Source: Thermus amyloliquefaciens (GTDB lineage: Bacteria > Deinococcota > Deinococci > Deinococcales > Thermaceae). From it: a stretch of DNA of 64,000 bases. Position 1 is the stretch's first letter, and the number at the start of each line of letters is the position of its first letter. Below are positions 16,760 to 27,132 of this stretch, in pieces. The notes under the pieces are model-generated. The model was not told where the DNA came from, made no database searches, and worked only from the letters and a program-made list of their open reading frames with translations. Made by a program: the position numbers and the translations under genes. Where the stretch lies: contig NZ_JQMV01000003.1 of assembly GCF_000744885.1 (NCBI RefSeq), positions 992,001-1,056,000 on the forward strand. The letters are read 5' to 3'.

Positions 16760-18245
16760 CCCCCAGGGGCACCCGGCGCAGGGTGAGGCCCTGGGCCTCC
16801 AGGTGGTAGGCCTCCTGGGCCTCCTGGGGGAAGTCCTCCCGGAAGTGGGCCCCGCGGCTTTCCTCCCTGAGGAGGGCCATGCGGAGGAGAAGGCGGGCCA
16901 AAAGGGCCAGGTTCCCCGCCTCCAGGTGGGGCCTTGCGGCCAGGTCCGGGGGGCCTTCCTCCAGGGGAAGCCCCTCGGCGAAGGCCAGGGCCTCCTCCAG
17001 GCCCTCCCTCCGGCGAACCACTCCAGCCCCGGCGCCCATCCGCCTCCGGAGCTCAGGGAGGTGGCGGGGGTCCAGGGTGAGGGCCGGAAGGGCCTCGAGG
17101 GCCTTGGGGAAGGCCAGGTCAGCCAGCGCCGCCCGGGCGGCCCGCTCCCCCATGACCAGGCCCTCCAGGAGGCTGTTGGAGGCCAGGCGGTTCGCCCCGT
17201 GGAAGCCGGTGGAGGCCACCTCCCCCGCCGCGTAGAGCCCCGGAACCCCGGTGAAGCCCCAGGGGTCCGTCTTCACCCCGCCCATGGCGTAGTGGGCGGC
17301 GGGGGCCACGGGGATGGGTTCCCTAAGGGGTTCCAAGCCCAAGGCCCGGGCCGAGGCCACCACCGTGGGAAAGCGCTCCTCCAGCTGGGGGATGGGCCTT
17401 AGGTCCAGGAAGACCCCGCCCGTGCGCTCCCTCTCCCGGAAGACCGCCCGGGCCACCACGTCCCGGGGGGCCAGCTCCCCTAGGGGGTCGTAGCGGGGCA
17501 TGAAGCGCTCCCCCAGGGCATTCAGCAAAAGGGCCCCCTCGCCCCGGCAGGCCTCGCTCACCAGGGAACCGTCCGGAAGGGCCGTGGGGTGGAACTGGAC
17601 GAACTCCAGGTCCCGGAGGACCGCCCCCGCCCGGTGGGCCAGGGCCATGCCGTCCCCCGTGGCCCCAGGGGGGTTGGTGGTCACGGGGAAAAGCTGCCCA
17701 AGCCCCCCGGTGGCCAGGAGCACCGCCCCCGCCCGCACCTCCAGGGGGCCCTCGGGGCCCAGGACCCAGGCCCCGGCCACCCGGTTTCCCGCCACCAGGA
17801 GGCTTGCCGCCAGGTGCCTCTCCAGCACCGGGCTCCTAAGGCGGGCAAGGAGCCCCTGGAGGAGGAAGAGGCCGCTCCTGTCCCCGCCCAGGTGGCGCAC
17901 CCGGGCCCGGGAGTGCCCGCCCTCCCGGGTGGGCTCGGGGTGGAAGGGAAGCCCCCAGGCGAGGAGGCGCTTTAGGTGCTTGGGCGCCTCCTCCAGGAGG
18001 GAGCGGGCCACCCCTTCCTCCACCAGGCCCCGCCCGGCCCTCAGGGTGTCCTGGAGGTGGGCCTCCAGGTCCTCCTCGCCCAAGGGGAAGGCCACCCCGC
18101 CCTGGGCCCAGGAGGTGGCGCCGGAGGGCAGGGGGTCCTTGCTGAGGAGGAGCACCCTGGCCCCCTCGGCCTCCGCGGCTAGGGCGGCGTACACCCCCGC
18201 CACCCCCGCCCCCAGGATCAGGAGGTCCACGGTCTGGGTGCGCAT
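16755..18245 (-). CDS. nadB: L-aspartate oxidase
   Basis: A 496-residue FAD enzyme that oxidises L-aspartate to iminoaspartate, the first step of NAD synthesis. It begins with the dinucleotide-binding LLILGAGVAGVYAALAAEAEG (residues 8-28). Further marks are SGATSWAQGG, EFVQFHPTAL, the catalytic-region HYAMGGVKTD and GLYAAGEVASTGFHGANRLASNSLLEG. I use the ATG at 18245; an in-frame TTG two codons upstream is less likely. It follows nadA by 16 bases in the nadC-nadA-nadB operon. Confidence 0.94.
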   Translation of the reverse strand: MRTQTVDLLILGAGVAGVYAALAAEAEGARVLLLSKDPLPSGATSWAQGGVAFPLGEEDLEAHLQDTLRAGRGLVEEGVARSLLEEAPKHLKRLLAWGLPFHPEPTREGGHSRARVRHLGGDRSGLFLLQGLLARLRSPVLERHLAASLLVAGNRVAGAWVLGPEGPLEVRAGAVLLATGGLGQLFPVTTNPPGATGDGMALAHRAGAVLRDLEFVQFHPTALPDGSLVSEACRGEGALLLNALGERFMPRYDPLGELAPRDVVARAVFRERERTGGVFLDLRPIPQLEERFPTVVASARALGLEPLREPIPVAPAAHYAMGGVKTDPWGFTGVPGLYAAGEVASTGFHGANRLASNSLLEGLVMGERAARAALADLAFPKALEALPALTLDPRHLPELRRRMGAGAGVVRRREGLEEALAFAEGLPLEEGPPDLAARPHLEAGNLALLARLLLRMALLREESRGAHFREDFPQEAQEAYHLEAQGLTLRRVPLGV

Positions 18246-18261
18246 GGCCAAAGCCTAGGCC

Positions 18262-19185
18262 TTAGCCCACGGCCACCATGGCCTCGAGGGCCCGCCGGGC
18301 TCGCTGGGCCACCTCCTCGGGCACGCGCACCTCGTGGCGCATCTCCTTCAGGGAGAGGTAGACCTTTTCCAGGGTGATCCTTTTCATGTACTCGCACACC
18401 GCCTCGGGCTTCACCGGGATGAAGGTCTTCCCCGGGGCCTCCTTCTTGAGGCGGTGGAGGATCCCCACCTCCGTGGCCACCACGAACTCCTGGGCCTCCG
18501 AGCGTTTGGCGTGGCGCACCATGCCCTCCGTGGAGAGCATCTTGGCGTCGGGCTTCAGGTAGAGGCAGCTTGAGCCGCAGCCGCACTCGGGGTGGATCAG
18601 GAACTCCGCCCCCGGGTGCGCCTCCAGGAGGGCCTTTAGGTGCTCCTCCCGGATGCCCGCGTGCACGTGGCACTCCCCCGGGAAGAGGTCCATCCGCCTG
18701 CCCGTGACCCGGGCCACGTGGGCCCCCAGGAACATGTCCGGAACGAAGAAGATGGGCCGGTCCTGGGGGAGGCGGGAGACCACCTCCACCGCGTTGGCGC
18801 TGGTGACGCACACGTCCGCCAGGGCCTTCACCTCCGCCTTGGTGTTCACGTAGGCCACCACGATCCCCTCGGGGTGGGCCTCCTTCCAGGCCCGCACGTC
18901 CTCGGGGCGGATGCTGTCCGCCAGGGAGCAGCCCGCCTCCAGGTCTGGCAGGAGCACGGTCTTGTCGGGGTTGAGGATGGCGGCGGTCTCCGCCATGAAG
19001 TGCACCCCAGCGAAGACGATCACCTTCGCCCGGGTTCTCTGGGCCTCCCGGGCGAGGCCCAGGGAGTCCCCCACGAAATCCGCCACCTCCTGCACCTCGG
19101 GAAGCTGGTAGGAATGGGCCAGGATCACCGCCTGCCGCTCCGCCTTCAGGCGGAGCACCTCTTGGGTAAGGCGTTCCTTTTCCAT
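18262..19185 (-). CDS. nadA: Quinolinate synthase A
   Basis: A 307-residue [4Fe-4S] enzyme that condenses iminoaspartate with dihydroxyacetone phosphate to quinolinate. Cluster ligands by family position are Cys86 (EAGCSLAD), Cys172 (GECHVHAG) and Cys264 (EAVCEYMKRITL). A further CGCGSSC motif at 201-207 matches short NadA proteins. ILAHSYQLPEVQEVADFVGDS at 21-41 is the classic N-terminal signature. It lies 3 bases after the toxin-antitoxin remnant and upstream of nadB. Confidence 0.95.
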   Translation of the reverse strand: MEKERLTQEVLRLKAERQAVILAHSYQLPEVQEVADFVGDSLGLAREAQRTRAKVIVFAGVHFMAETAAILNPDKTVLLPDLEAGCSLADSIRPEDVRAWKEAHPEGIVVAYVNTKAEVKALADVCVTSANAVEVVSRLPQDRPIFFVPDMFLGAHVARVTGRRMDLFPGECHVHAGIREEHLKALLEAHPGAEFLIHPECGCGSSCLYLKPDAKMLSTEGMVRHAKRSEAQEFVVATEVGILHRLKKEAPGKTFIPVKPEAVCEYMKRITLEKVYLSLKEMRHEVRVPEEVAQRARRALEAMVAVG

Positions 19186-19188
19186 GGT

Positions 19189-19512
19189 CTAAACGTCCAC
19201 CGGGCTGAAGCCCTGTTCCCAAAAGCCTTCGTCAAAGGCCAAAGCCTTCCGCAAGCCCCTTCGTTGCATGAAGAAAAAGCTGGTCCAGTCCACCAGGCTA
19301 ATCTCCCTCCGCCCGGAGGCCGAAAGGGCGGTCAGGACCGCAGGCGCGCACCGCCTCGAGTCTGGACCAAGGCCACGCTCTCCACCACCCCATAGCCCTG
19401 GGTCACCAGCCGCCCGGCGCACCAGCTCCGCCAGGGATACCCCTTCCTCCTGGGCCAGGGCCCTTAGGCGCTGGGCCTGCTCCTCGGGAAGCTGCACCTG
19501 GGTCCGCACCAT
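19189..19512 (-). pseudogene. Fused remnant of a vapBC toxin-antitoxin pair
   Basis: The 107-codon frame begins like a ribbon-helix-helix antitoxin (MVRTQVQLPEEQAQRLRALA, then EGVSLAELVRRA) and ends like the last third of a PIN toxin (ISLVDWTSFFFMQRRGLRKALAFD). The stretch between (about residues 40-68) resembles neither. A deletion has evidently joined the start of vapB to the end of vapC, removing the toxin's N-terminal active-site residues. It sits between nadC and nadA without breaking the operon. A functional antitoxin-like product is possible but not supported. Confidence 0.65.
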
Positions 19513-19537
19513 GCCTTCATGGTAGCGCAGCATGCCC

Positions 19538-20365
19538 TCATGGCTTCACCACCAGGAGGGAGAGGTCCAGGGCCTTGGCGGAGTGGGTGAGGGCCCCCAC
19601 GCTCACGTAGTCCACCCCGGCCTCCGCCGCCTTTCGGGCGCGCTCAAGGGTCATGTTGCCGCTCGCCTCCAGGGGCACCCGTCCCCCCACGCGGCGCACC
19701 GCCTCGCGGAGGTCCTCGAGGGGGAAGTTGTCCAGGAGGATCAGGTCCGCCCCCGCCTCCAAAGCCTCCGCCAGCTCCGCCAGGTTCGTCACCTCCACCT
19801 CCACCTTCAGGTGGTGGGGCGCCCCGGCCTTGGCCCGGCGCACCGCCTCGGCCACGCCCCCCGCCGCCCGGATGTGGTTCTCCTTGAGGAGGATCCCGTC
19901 AAAGAGGCCAAAGCGGTGGTTCCTGCCGCCGCCCACCCGCACCGCGTACTTCTCCAAGGCCCTAAGGCCCGGGGTGGTCTTGCGGGTGTCCAGCACCTGG
20001 GTCTTGGTCCCCTTTAGGGCCTCCACGTAGGCCCGGGTGAGGGTGGCGATGCCGGATAGGCGCTGGAGGAGGTTGAGGGCAAGCCTCTCCCCCGCCAGGA
20101 TGCCCCTTAGGGGCCCCTCGAGGCGGGCCACCTCTTGCCCGGGCTCCACCCTCATCCCCTCCTCCACCAAGGGGGTGAAGGTGATGCGGGCGTCCGCCAG
20201 GGCGAACACCTCCCGGGCCACGGGAAGCCCGGCCATGACCCCCCTCTCCTTGGCCAGGATAACCGCCTGGCCCACCAGATCCTCAGGAACCGTGAGGCGC
20301 GTGGTGAGGTCCCCGTGGCCCAGGTCCTCGAGGAGCCAGGCCTTTAGGGTGTCCAAGGGCACCAT
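19538..20365 (-). CDS. nadC: Nicotinate-nucleotide pyrophosphorylase (carboxylating), quinolinate phosphoribosyltransferase
   Basis: A 275-residue enzyme that converts quinolinate and PRPP to nicotinate mononucleotide. Typical segments are [14 protein letters not shown] near the N-terminus, [21 protein letters not shown], the substrate-binding [37 protein letters not shown] and [14 protein letters not shown] start at the ATG at 20365 because TACAAT lies exactly 7 bases before it; an ATG at 20374 would overlap that -10 box. It is the first gene of the NAD operon. Confidence 0.94.
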   Translation of the reverse strand: MVPLDTLKAWLLEDLGHGDLTTRLTVPEDLVGQAVILAKERGVMAGLPVAREVFALADARITFTPLVEEGMRVEPGQEVARLEGPLRGILAGERLALNLLQRLSGIATLTRAYVEALKGTKTQVLDTRKTTPGLRALEKYAVRVGGGRNHRFGLFDGILLKENHIRAAGGVAEAVRRAKAGAPHHLKVEVEVTNLAELAEALEAGADLILLDNFPLEDLREAVRRVGGRVPLEASGNMTLERARKAAEAGVDYVSVGALTHSAKALDLSLLVVKP

Positions 20366-20372
20366 GGCCCCC

Positions 20373-20378
20373 ATTGTA
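20373..20378 (-). promoter_or_regulatory. -10 box of the leaderless nad operon promoter
   Basis: TACAAT on the minus strand, 7 bases before the nadC start codon. Confidence 0.6.
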
Positions 20379-20437
20379 AAAAAGACTTTGTGGGGTTCGG
20401 GTACCCACCGAACCGCCTCCAGGTCTAGGCTAAGGCC

Positions 20438-22426
<1,989 letters not shown>

Positions 22427-22437
22427 TCTTTCACGAT
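22427..22437 (-). repeat. Partial intergenic repeat, copy C
   Basis: On the minus strand this reads ATCGTGAAAGA, sharing the core ATCGTGAAAG with the copies at 4929 and 23794. It touches the stop codon of the DUF255 gene. Confidence 0.35.
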
Positions 22438-22474
22438 GCCATAGGCTCGTGCGCTACCTCTCACCCACTCGGCG

Positions 22475-22521
22475 TTGACATCCACCCCCGACCCCCTTAA
22501 GCTGTTACCGACCATTCGGTA
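22475..22521 (+). promoter_or_regulatory. Thiolase promoter with PfmR-type operator
   Basis: A consensus -35 box TTGACA (22475-22480), 17-bp spacer and -10 box TAAGCT (22498-22503) are followed by TACCGACCATTCGGTA (22506-22521). The last word differs at one fixed position from the recalled PfmR box and resembles the palindrome at 2746. The operator covers the expected transcription start, so this gene is probably co-regulated with the operon at 1-2.7 kb. Confidence 0.78.
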
Positions 22522-22531
22522 AGGAGGCCCC

Positions 22532-23734
22532 ATGCCCGAAGCCTGGATCGTCCAAGCCCTAAGAACCCCCATCGGCAAGCACGGGGGAGCCCTGGCCTCC
22601 GTGCGCCCCGACGACCTCCTGGCCCATACCCTCGCCGCCCTCATGGAGCGCACTGGGGTCCCCAAGGAGGAGGTGGAGGATGTCTACGCGGGTTGCGCCA
22701 ACCAAGCGGGGGAGGACAACCGCAACGTGGCCCGCATGGCCCTCCTCCTGGCGGGCTTTCCCGTGGAGGTGGCGGGCTGTACGGTGAACCGCCTCTGCGG
22801 CTCCGGCCTGGAGGCCGTGGCCCAGGCGGCCCGCGCCATTTGGGCGGGGGAAGGCCAGGTCTACATCGGCGCCGGGGTGGAGTCCATGTCCCGGGCCCCC
22901 TTCGTGGTGCCCAAGGCGGAGAGGCCCTTCCCCACCGGCAACCAGGTCATGTACGACACCACCCTGGGCTGGCGCCTGGTCAACCCCAGGATGCAGGCCC
23001 TCTACGGCACGGAGAGCATGGGGGAAACCGCGGAGAACCTGGCGGAGATGTACCGGATCCCCAGGGAGGAGCAGGACCGCTTCGCCCTCCTCTCCCACCA
23101 GAAGGCCATCCGGGCCTGGGACGAGGGCCGCTTCCAGGAGGAGGTGGTCCCCGTGCCCGTGAGGCGGGGCAAGGAGGAAGCCCTGGTGGAGGTGGACGAG
23201 GGGCCGAGGAGGGACACCTCCCTGGAAAGGCTGGCCCAGCTCAGGCCCGTCTTCCGGGAAGGGGGGACGGTGACCGCGGGGAACTCCAGCCCCCTAAACG
23301 ACGGGGCGGCGGCGGTGCTTCTGGTTTCCGACAGCTACGCCAAGGCCCACGGCCTAAGGCCCCTGGCCCGCATCCGGGCCCTGGCCGTGGCCGGGGTGCC
23401 CCCCAGGATCATGGGCATCGGGCCGGTTCCCGCCACCAAGAAGGCCTTGGCGCGGGCGGGGCTCACCTTGGGGGAGATCGGCCTCATTGAGCTCAACGAG
23501 GCCTTTGCCGCCCAAAGCCTGGCGGTCCTCCGGGAGTGGGGCTTGGACATGGAGGACCCCCGCCTGAACCCCAACGGCGGGGCCATCGCCCTGGGCCACC
23601 CCCTGGGGGCCTCCGGCGCCCGGATCCTCACCACCCTGGTCCACGAGATGAGGCGGCGGAACGTGCAGTTTGGCCTGGCCACCATGTGCATCGGCGTGGG
23701 GCAGGGCATCGCCGCGGTGGTGGAGAGGCTTTAG
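22532..23734 (+). CDS. Acetyl-CoA C-acetyltransferase / 3-ketoacyl-CoA thiolase
   Basis: A 400-residue thiolase catalysing the last step of beta-oxidation. The nucleophile is Cys89 in NRLCGSGLEAV. The C-terminal pair is His in [17 protein letters not shown] (about 357) and Cys in TMCIGVGQG (about 387). GGAGG precedes the ATG. It has its own strong promoter and a TetR operator. It is a second thiolase besides the one at 62620. PaaJ-like use in phenylacetate breakdown is also possible, since paaJ is otherwise missing from the paa cluster. Confidence 0.92.
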   Translation: MPEAWIVQALRTPIGKHGGALASVRPDDLLAHTLAALMERTGVPKEEVEDVYAGCANQAGEDNRNVARMALLLAGFPVEVAGCTVNRLCGSGLEAVAQAARAIWAGEGQVYIGAGVESMSRAPFVVPKAERPFPTGNQVMYDTTLGWRLVNPRMQALYGTESMGETAENLAEMYRIPREEQDRFALLSHQKAIRAWDEGRFQEEVVPVPVRRGKEEALVEVDEGPRRDTSLERLAQLRPVFREGGTVTAGNSSPLNDGAAAVLLVSDSYAKAHGLRPLARIRALAVAGVPPRIMGIGPVPATKKALARAGLTLGEIGLIELNEAFAAQSLAVLREWGLDMEDPRLNPNGGAIALGHPLGASGARILTTLVHEMRRRNVQFGLATMCIGVGQGIAAVVERL

Positions 23735-23748
23735 TTGGGGATGGGGGG

Positions 23749-25293
23749 CTAGGGGCTCTCCCCTATGGCGTCCCAGGGGAGCAGGTTTGCACGTAAGTGA
23801 GGACTTTCACGATTATAGCTGCTTGTGAATCTCAGCTCTGCCCCAGGTGCCACCTGCCCCAGGCACCACAGATCCCGGGGCTCCACCCGCACGGGCTTGG
23901 CGTAACCCCCAAGGCTTCCCTTGTCCGCCAGGAGAACCAAGGGGCGGCCCGAGGGAGGCACCTGGATGCCCCCTAAGGGCGTGGCCTCGGAAAGCCCCTC
24001 CCCGCCGGGAACCTCCGGCCCCGAAAGCTCAAGCCCCATCCGGTCGGCCCGCACCACGCGGAAAGACCCGGACAGGAAGGCGGCCCAGGCCTCCTCGGTG
24101 AACTCGGGCCCAGCCCGCAGGCGCAGGCGAAAGGTCTCTGGCAGGGGCCTCTGGGGGAAGGCCCTTCCCGGCCGCACCGCCTTCTCTTCCTTTAGCCCCA
24201 GCACGTCCCCCGCCGCCAAGGGGCGGCCGATCCTTCCCCTTAGGTCCGGGGAGGCGGAGCCCAAAAAGCGCCGCACCTCGAGGCCCCCCGCCACCGCCAG
24301 GTAAACCCTCACCCCCCGGCCTCGAGGCCGGAAGGAAAGGGTCTTGCCCCTGGGCCACAGAAAGCTCTGGCCTGGGGCGATCTCCTCCCCATCCAGAAGG
24401 GCCACAAGGCCGTACCCCGCCAAGCCCACCACCAGATCCCTAAGGGCGGTGAGGACCGGCCCCCGGTAGGCGATCTCCAAAAGGGCCGCCCCCGGAGGGT
24501 TGCCCACGAGCCGGTTGGCCAGGGCGGCGGAATAGGGGTCTAAGGGGCCGGAGCGGGCCATCCCCAGATGCCCCGCCAAGAACCTCCCCCCGTCCACCAC
24601 CAGGTCCAAGAGGCCCGGGGCCTCCACGCGGAAGGCCGGGTGCCTGGGCTCCAGGGGAAAAAGGTCCAGGGGAGGGGGCTCGGGCGGCGTGGGCCCCTCC
24701 GCCTCCCGGAAACGCACCCGGTCCCCCGGCCTCAGGAAAAAGGGCTCCTCCCGGTGGGGGTCGTAGACCGCCACCAGGGCGGTGCCCAAAAGGTGCCAGC
24801 CCCCGGGGGAGGGTAGGGGGTAGATGCCCGTCTGGGGCCCCGCCATGGCCACCGCATGGGCCGGCACCCGGGGCCTGGGGTGGGGCCTTCGGGGGAGGCG
24901 CAGGGCCTCGTCCACTGGGGCCATGAAGGGGAAGCCAGGGGTGAAGCCCAGGGCGTAGACCCGATAGAGGGGGGCCTGGTGGCGGCGCTTCACCGCCTCG
25001 AGGGGAAGGCCGGTGCGGGCCGCCACCACGGGCAGGTCCTCCCCGTCGTAGCGAAGGGGCACCTCCACCACCCGTTCCCCTTCCCCACCCTCCTCGGGCA
25101 GGCGCAAAAGGCGGAATAGATGCCCCCGGGAAAGGTGGCGGGGATCGTACTCCAGGTAGAGGGTGCCGTAGGCGGGCACCGCCTCCAAGAGCCCCTTGGG
25201 AGGGGCCTTCAGAAGGGCCCGGGCCAGGGCCTGGGCCCGCCGGTTGGCCTCCTCGGAAAGCCCCTCCCCGAAGACCAGGTAAAACCCCTCCAC
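23749..25293 (-). CDS. pxpBC: Fused 5-oxoprolinase subunits B and C (PxpB-PxpC), unusual C-terminus
   Basis: A 514-residue fusion. The KipI/PxpB part covers about 1-205, with VPLRYDGEDLPVVA, YALGFTPGFPFM and GGWHLLGTALVAVYD. The KipA/PxpC biotin-carboxylase-like part covers about 225-490, with VVDGGRFLAGHLGMARSGPLDPYSAALANRLVGN split around 235-265 and LADKGSLGGYAKPV. With PxpA it would cleave 5-oxoproline to glutamate using ATP; pxpA is not nearby. The GTG start follows TAGAGT by 6 bases. The last 25 residues after LRF are encoded by the repeat at 23794 and by unrelated sequence, so the natural end seems to have been replaced. Confidence 0.85.
   Translation of the reverse strand: MEGFYLVFGEGLSEEANRRAQALARALLKAPPKGLLEAVPAYGTLYLEYDPRHLSRGHLFRLLRLPEEGGEGERVVEVPLRYDGEDLPVVAARTGLPLEAVKRRHQAPLYRVYALGFTPGFPFMAPVDEALRLPRRPHPRPRVPAHAVAMAGPQTGIYPLPSPGGWHLLGTALVAVYDPHREEPFFLRPGDRVRFREAEGPTPPEPPPLDLFPLEPRHPAFRVEAPGLLDLVVDGGRFLAGHLGMARSGPLDPYSAALANRLVGNPPGAALLEIAYRGPVLTALRDLVVGLAGYGLVALLDGEEIAPGQSFLWPRGKTLSFRPRGRGVRVYLAVAGGLEVRRFLGSASPDLRGRIGRPLAAGDVLGLKEEKAVRPGRAFPQRPLPETFRLRLRAGPEFTEEAWAAFLSGSFRVVRADRMGLELSGPEVPGGEGLSEATPLGGIQVPPSGRPLVLLADKGSLGGYAKPVRVEPRDLWCLGQVAPGAELRFTSSYNRESPHLRANLLPWDAIGESP
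23794..23827 (-). repeat. Intergenic repeat, copy B, inside the 3' end of pxpBC
   Basis: On the minus strand the blocks CACAAGCAG and TAATCGTGAAAGTC recur in the same order as at 4929-4961, with one base more between them. Here they are translated as the tail of PxpC, just after the conserved LRF. Confidence 0.6.
23838..23869 (+). repeat. Tandem 16-bp duplication in pxpBC
   Basis: CTGCCCCAGGTGCCAC is followed directly by CTGCCCCAGGCACCAC, differing at two bases. It encodes part of the LWCLGQVAPGAEL segment just before repeat B and may mark a local slippage or rearrangement. Confidence 0.55.
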
Positions 25294-25299
25294 CCCCTC

Positions 25300-25305
25300 A
25301 CTCTA
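25300..25305 (-). promoter_or_regulatory. -10 box of pxpBC
   Basis: TAGAGT on the minus strand, 6 bases before the GTG start codon at 25293: a leaderless arrangement. Confidence 0.5.
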
Positions 25306-25584
25306 GCGGAAGAGAAGATGCGCTCCAAAGCCCGCAAGATGCCCCCGGGGAGGCTCCGGCCCGGACCACCGGCTCGGCCTTCAGGGCCTCCAACTGAGCC
25401 ACTTCCTGGCCCCATAGGGCCTGAACCCAATATCCGGGGGAAACCCCCGGGGTTGGCCCCCAGGGCCTTAGGCAGGAAGGTATGGACCATCAGGACCCCG
25501 GGGGATCACCACGCCATGGGATGGCCAACCATGCCACCTTGACCCCCAAGCGCCTCCGGGGGTAGCCTCGTGGTGGAGGTCCAG
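25306..25584. other. Gene-free stretch with signs of decayed coding sequence
   Basis: No intact gene is visible in 279 bases. On the minus strand around 25330-25440 a frame gives protein-like sequence (GYWVQALWGQEVAQLEAL, then KAEPVVRAG) that stops making sense on both sides. I cannot identify the family. Just before the next gene a GGAGG site leads into the ATG at 25585. Confidence 0.35.
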
Positions 25585-27132
25585 ATGAGAAGCCGCTTTT
25601 ATAGCCAGGGCGAGGATCACTACGTCCTAGACCCCGATCTGAAAGCGATCCTGGACACCTTTGCCCCCGGCCTCCCCCAGGAGGAGCTTTCCGCCTTCGG
25701 CAAGCTGGTGGGGGAGGAGGTCTTGGAGGTGGCCCACCACGTGGACCAAGACGCCCACCCCCGCCTGCAGATGCACGACCTGGACGGCAACCGCATCGAC
25801 CGGGCCCTCCTCTCCCCAGCGCAGAAGAGGCTTTTGGAGAGCCTCCGCCCCATGATCCGCCCCGCCTACGAGGGCCGGGGCTGGCCCCTCCACTACGCCT
25901 TCGGCTACCTGCTGGCGGACGGCGGGCTTTACTGCATCCTCACCATCACCCACCAGGTGGCCTACGCCCTTCACAAATACGCCCCGGAACACGAGGGGGT
26001 GAAGCGGGAGCTCCTTTACGGGCAGGCCTTCGGCGCCACCTGGATGACGGAGATCCAGGGGGGAAGCGACCTAGGGGCCAACCGCACCCTGGCCCGGCGG
26101 GAAGGAGCCGCCTACCGCCTGTACCAGGGGGACAAGTACTTCGCCTCCGGGGCGGGCCTGGCGGACTATGCCCTGGTCACCGCAAGGCCGGAAGGGGCTC
26201 CCCCTGGCCCCAAGGGGCTCGGCCTCTTCCTCCTGCCCCGGGAGGTGGAGGGGCGGCTCAACTTCACCGTGCGCCGCTTCAAGGAGAAGCTGGCCACCCG
26301 GGCCGTGCCCTCGGGGGAGGTGGAGCTGGAAGGAAGCCTGGCCTACCCCATCGGCCGGCTGGAGGAAGGCATCTACTACACCCTGGAGAACCTCACGGTG
26401 AGCCGGCTGGCCAACGCGGCGGCCGCCATGGGCATCGCCAAGAAGGCCCACCTCGAGGCCCTCTTCCGCGTCCGTCGCCGCACCGCCTTTGGCAAGCGCC
26501 TCCTGGACCACGACCTGGTCCAGCACGACCTCCTGACCCTGCGCCTGCGGCAGGTGGGGGGCACGGCCCTGGCCTTTTTGGCGGTGGCCGCCTTCGACCG
26601 GGTCTGGGAGGAGCGCCCCCCTTACTCCCCCGCCTACCACCTGGCCCGCCTCCTTTCCCACCTGGCCAAGGGGCGCACCGCGGAACACGCCAGCGCCGCC
26701 ACCCAGCTGGCCATGGAGCTCTTCGGGGGCCTGGGGTTCCTGGAGGAGTACGGGGTGGCCCGCTGGCACCGGGAGGCCCTCATCACCCCCATCTGGGAGG
26801 GCCCCGCCAACATCCAGGCCCTGGACATGGCCGAGGCCATCGCCAAGAAGCAGGCCCACCTGCCCTTCCTGGAGCTCCTCAAGGAAAGCCCCGAGGCCCT
26901 GGCCCACGCGGAAAGGGCCCTGAAGCGCCTGGCGGAGGAAGGCCCCTGGTACGCCAAGGAGGCCCTGAGGCGCCTGGCGGACGCCGCCGCCCTTTACGCC
27001 CTGGAGCGGGTGGAGGCGGAGCCCTTCCCTGAGCTATCCCGCCTCTACGCCCGGGCCTTCTTGGAGGGGGAGGCCCTGCCCCCTTCCGCCCGGCGTCCGG
27101 AGCTTTACGATCCCTGGTGGAGCCTCTCGTAA
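25585..27132 (+). CDS. AidB-like acyl-CoA dehydrogenase-family flavoprotein
   Basis: A 515-residue protein, longer than standard acyl-CoA dehydrogenases (about 380) and similar to E. coli AidB (541). The N-terminal about 100 residues are an extra domain (DHYVLDPDLKAILD, EEVLEVAHHVDQDAHPR). The dehydrogenase core has WMTEIQGGSDLGANRT, a signature with Met-Thr-Glu typical of the AidB branch, then RRRTAFGKRLLDHDLVQHDL and LFGGLGFLEEYGVARW. AidB proteins bind DNA and are linked to alkylation stress, but dehydrogenase activity is also possible. I chose this ATG for its GGAGG site. Its 3' end overlaps that of the convergent AOR gene by 28 bases. Confidence 0.85.
   Translation: MRSRFYSQGEDHYVLDPDLKAILDTFAPGLPQEELSAFGKLVGEEVLEVAHHVDQDAHPRLQMHDLDGNRIDRALLSPAQKRLLESLRPMIRPAYEGRGWPLHYAFGYLLADGGLYCILTITHQVAYALHKYAPEHEGVKRELLYGQAFGATWMTEIQGGSDLGANRTLARREGAAYRLYQGDKYFASGAGLADYALVTARPEGAPPGPKGLGLFLLPREVEGRLNFTVRRFKEKLATRAVPSGEVELEGSLAYPIGRLEEGIYYTLENLTVSRLANAAAAMGIAKKAHLEALFRVRRRTAFGKRLLDHDLVQHDLLTLRLRQVGGTALAFLAVAAFDRVWEERPPYSPAYHLARLLSHLAKGRTAEHASAATQLAMELFGGLGFLEEYGVARWHREALITPIWEGPANIQALDMAEAIAKKQAHLPFLELLKESPEALAHAERALKRLAEEGPWYAKEALRRLADAAALYALERVEAEPFPELSRLYARAFLEGEALPPSARRPELYDPWWSLS

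Noticed and set aside
16311-17402. Long plus-strand frame opposite bacterioferritin and nadB
   Set aside because: High GC content keeps antisense frames open; the sequence is rich in Pro, Gly, Arg and His, without domains, and lies opposite two unmistakable genes.
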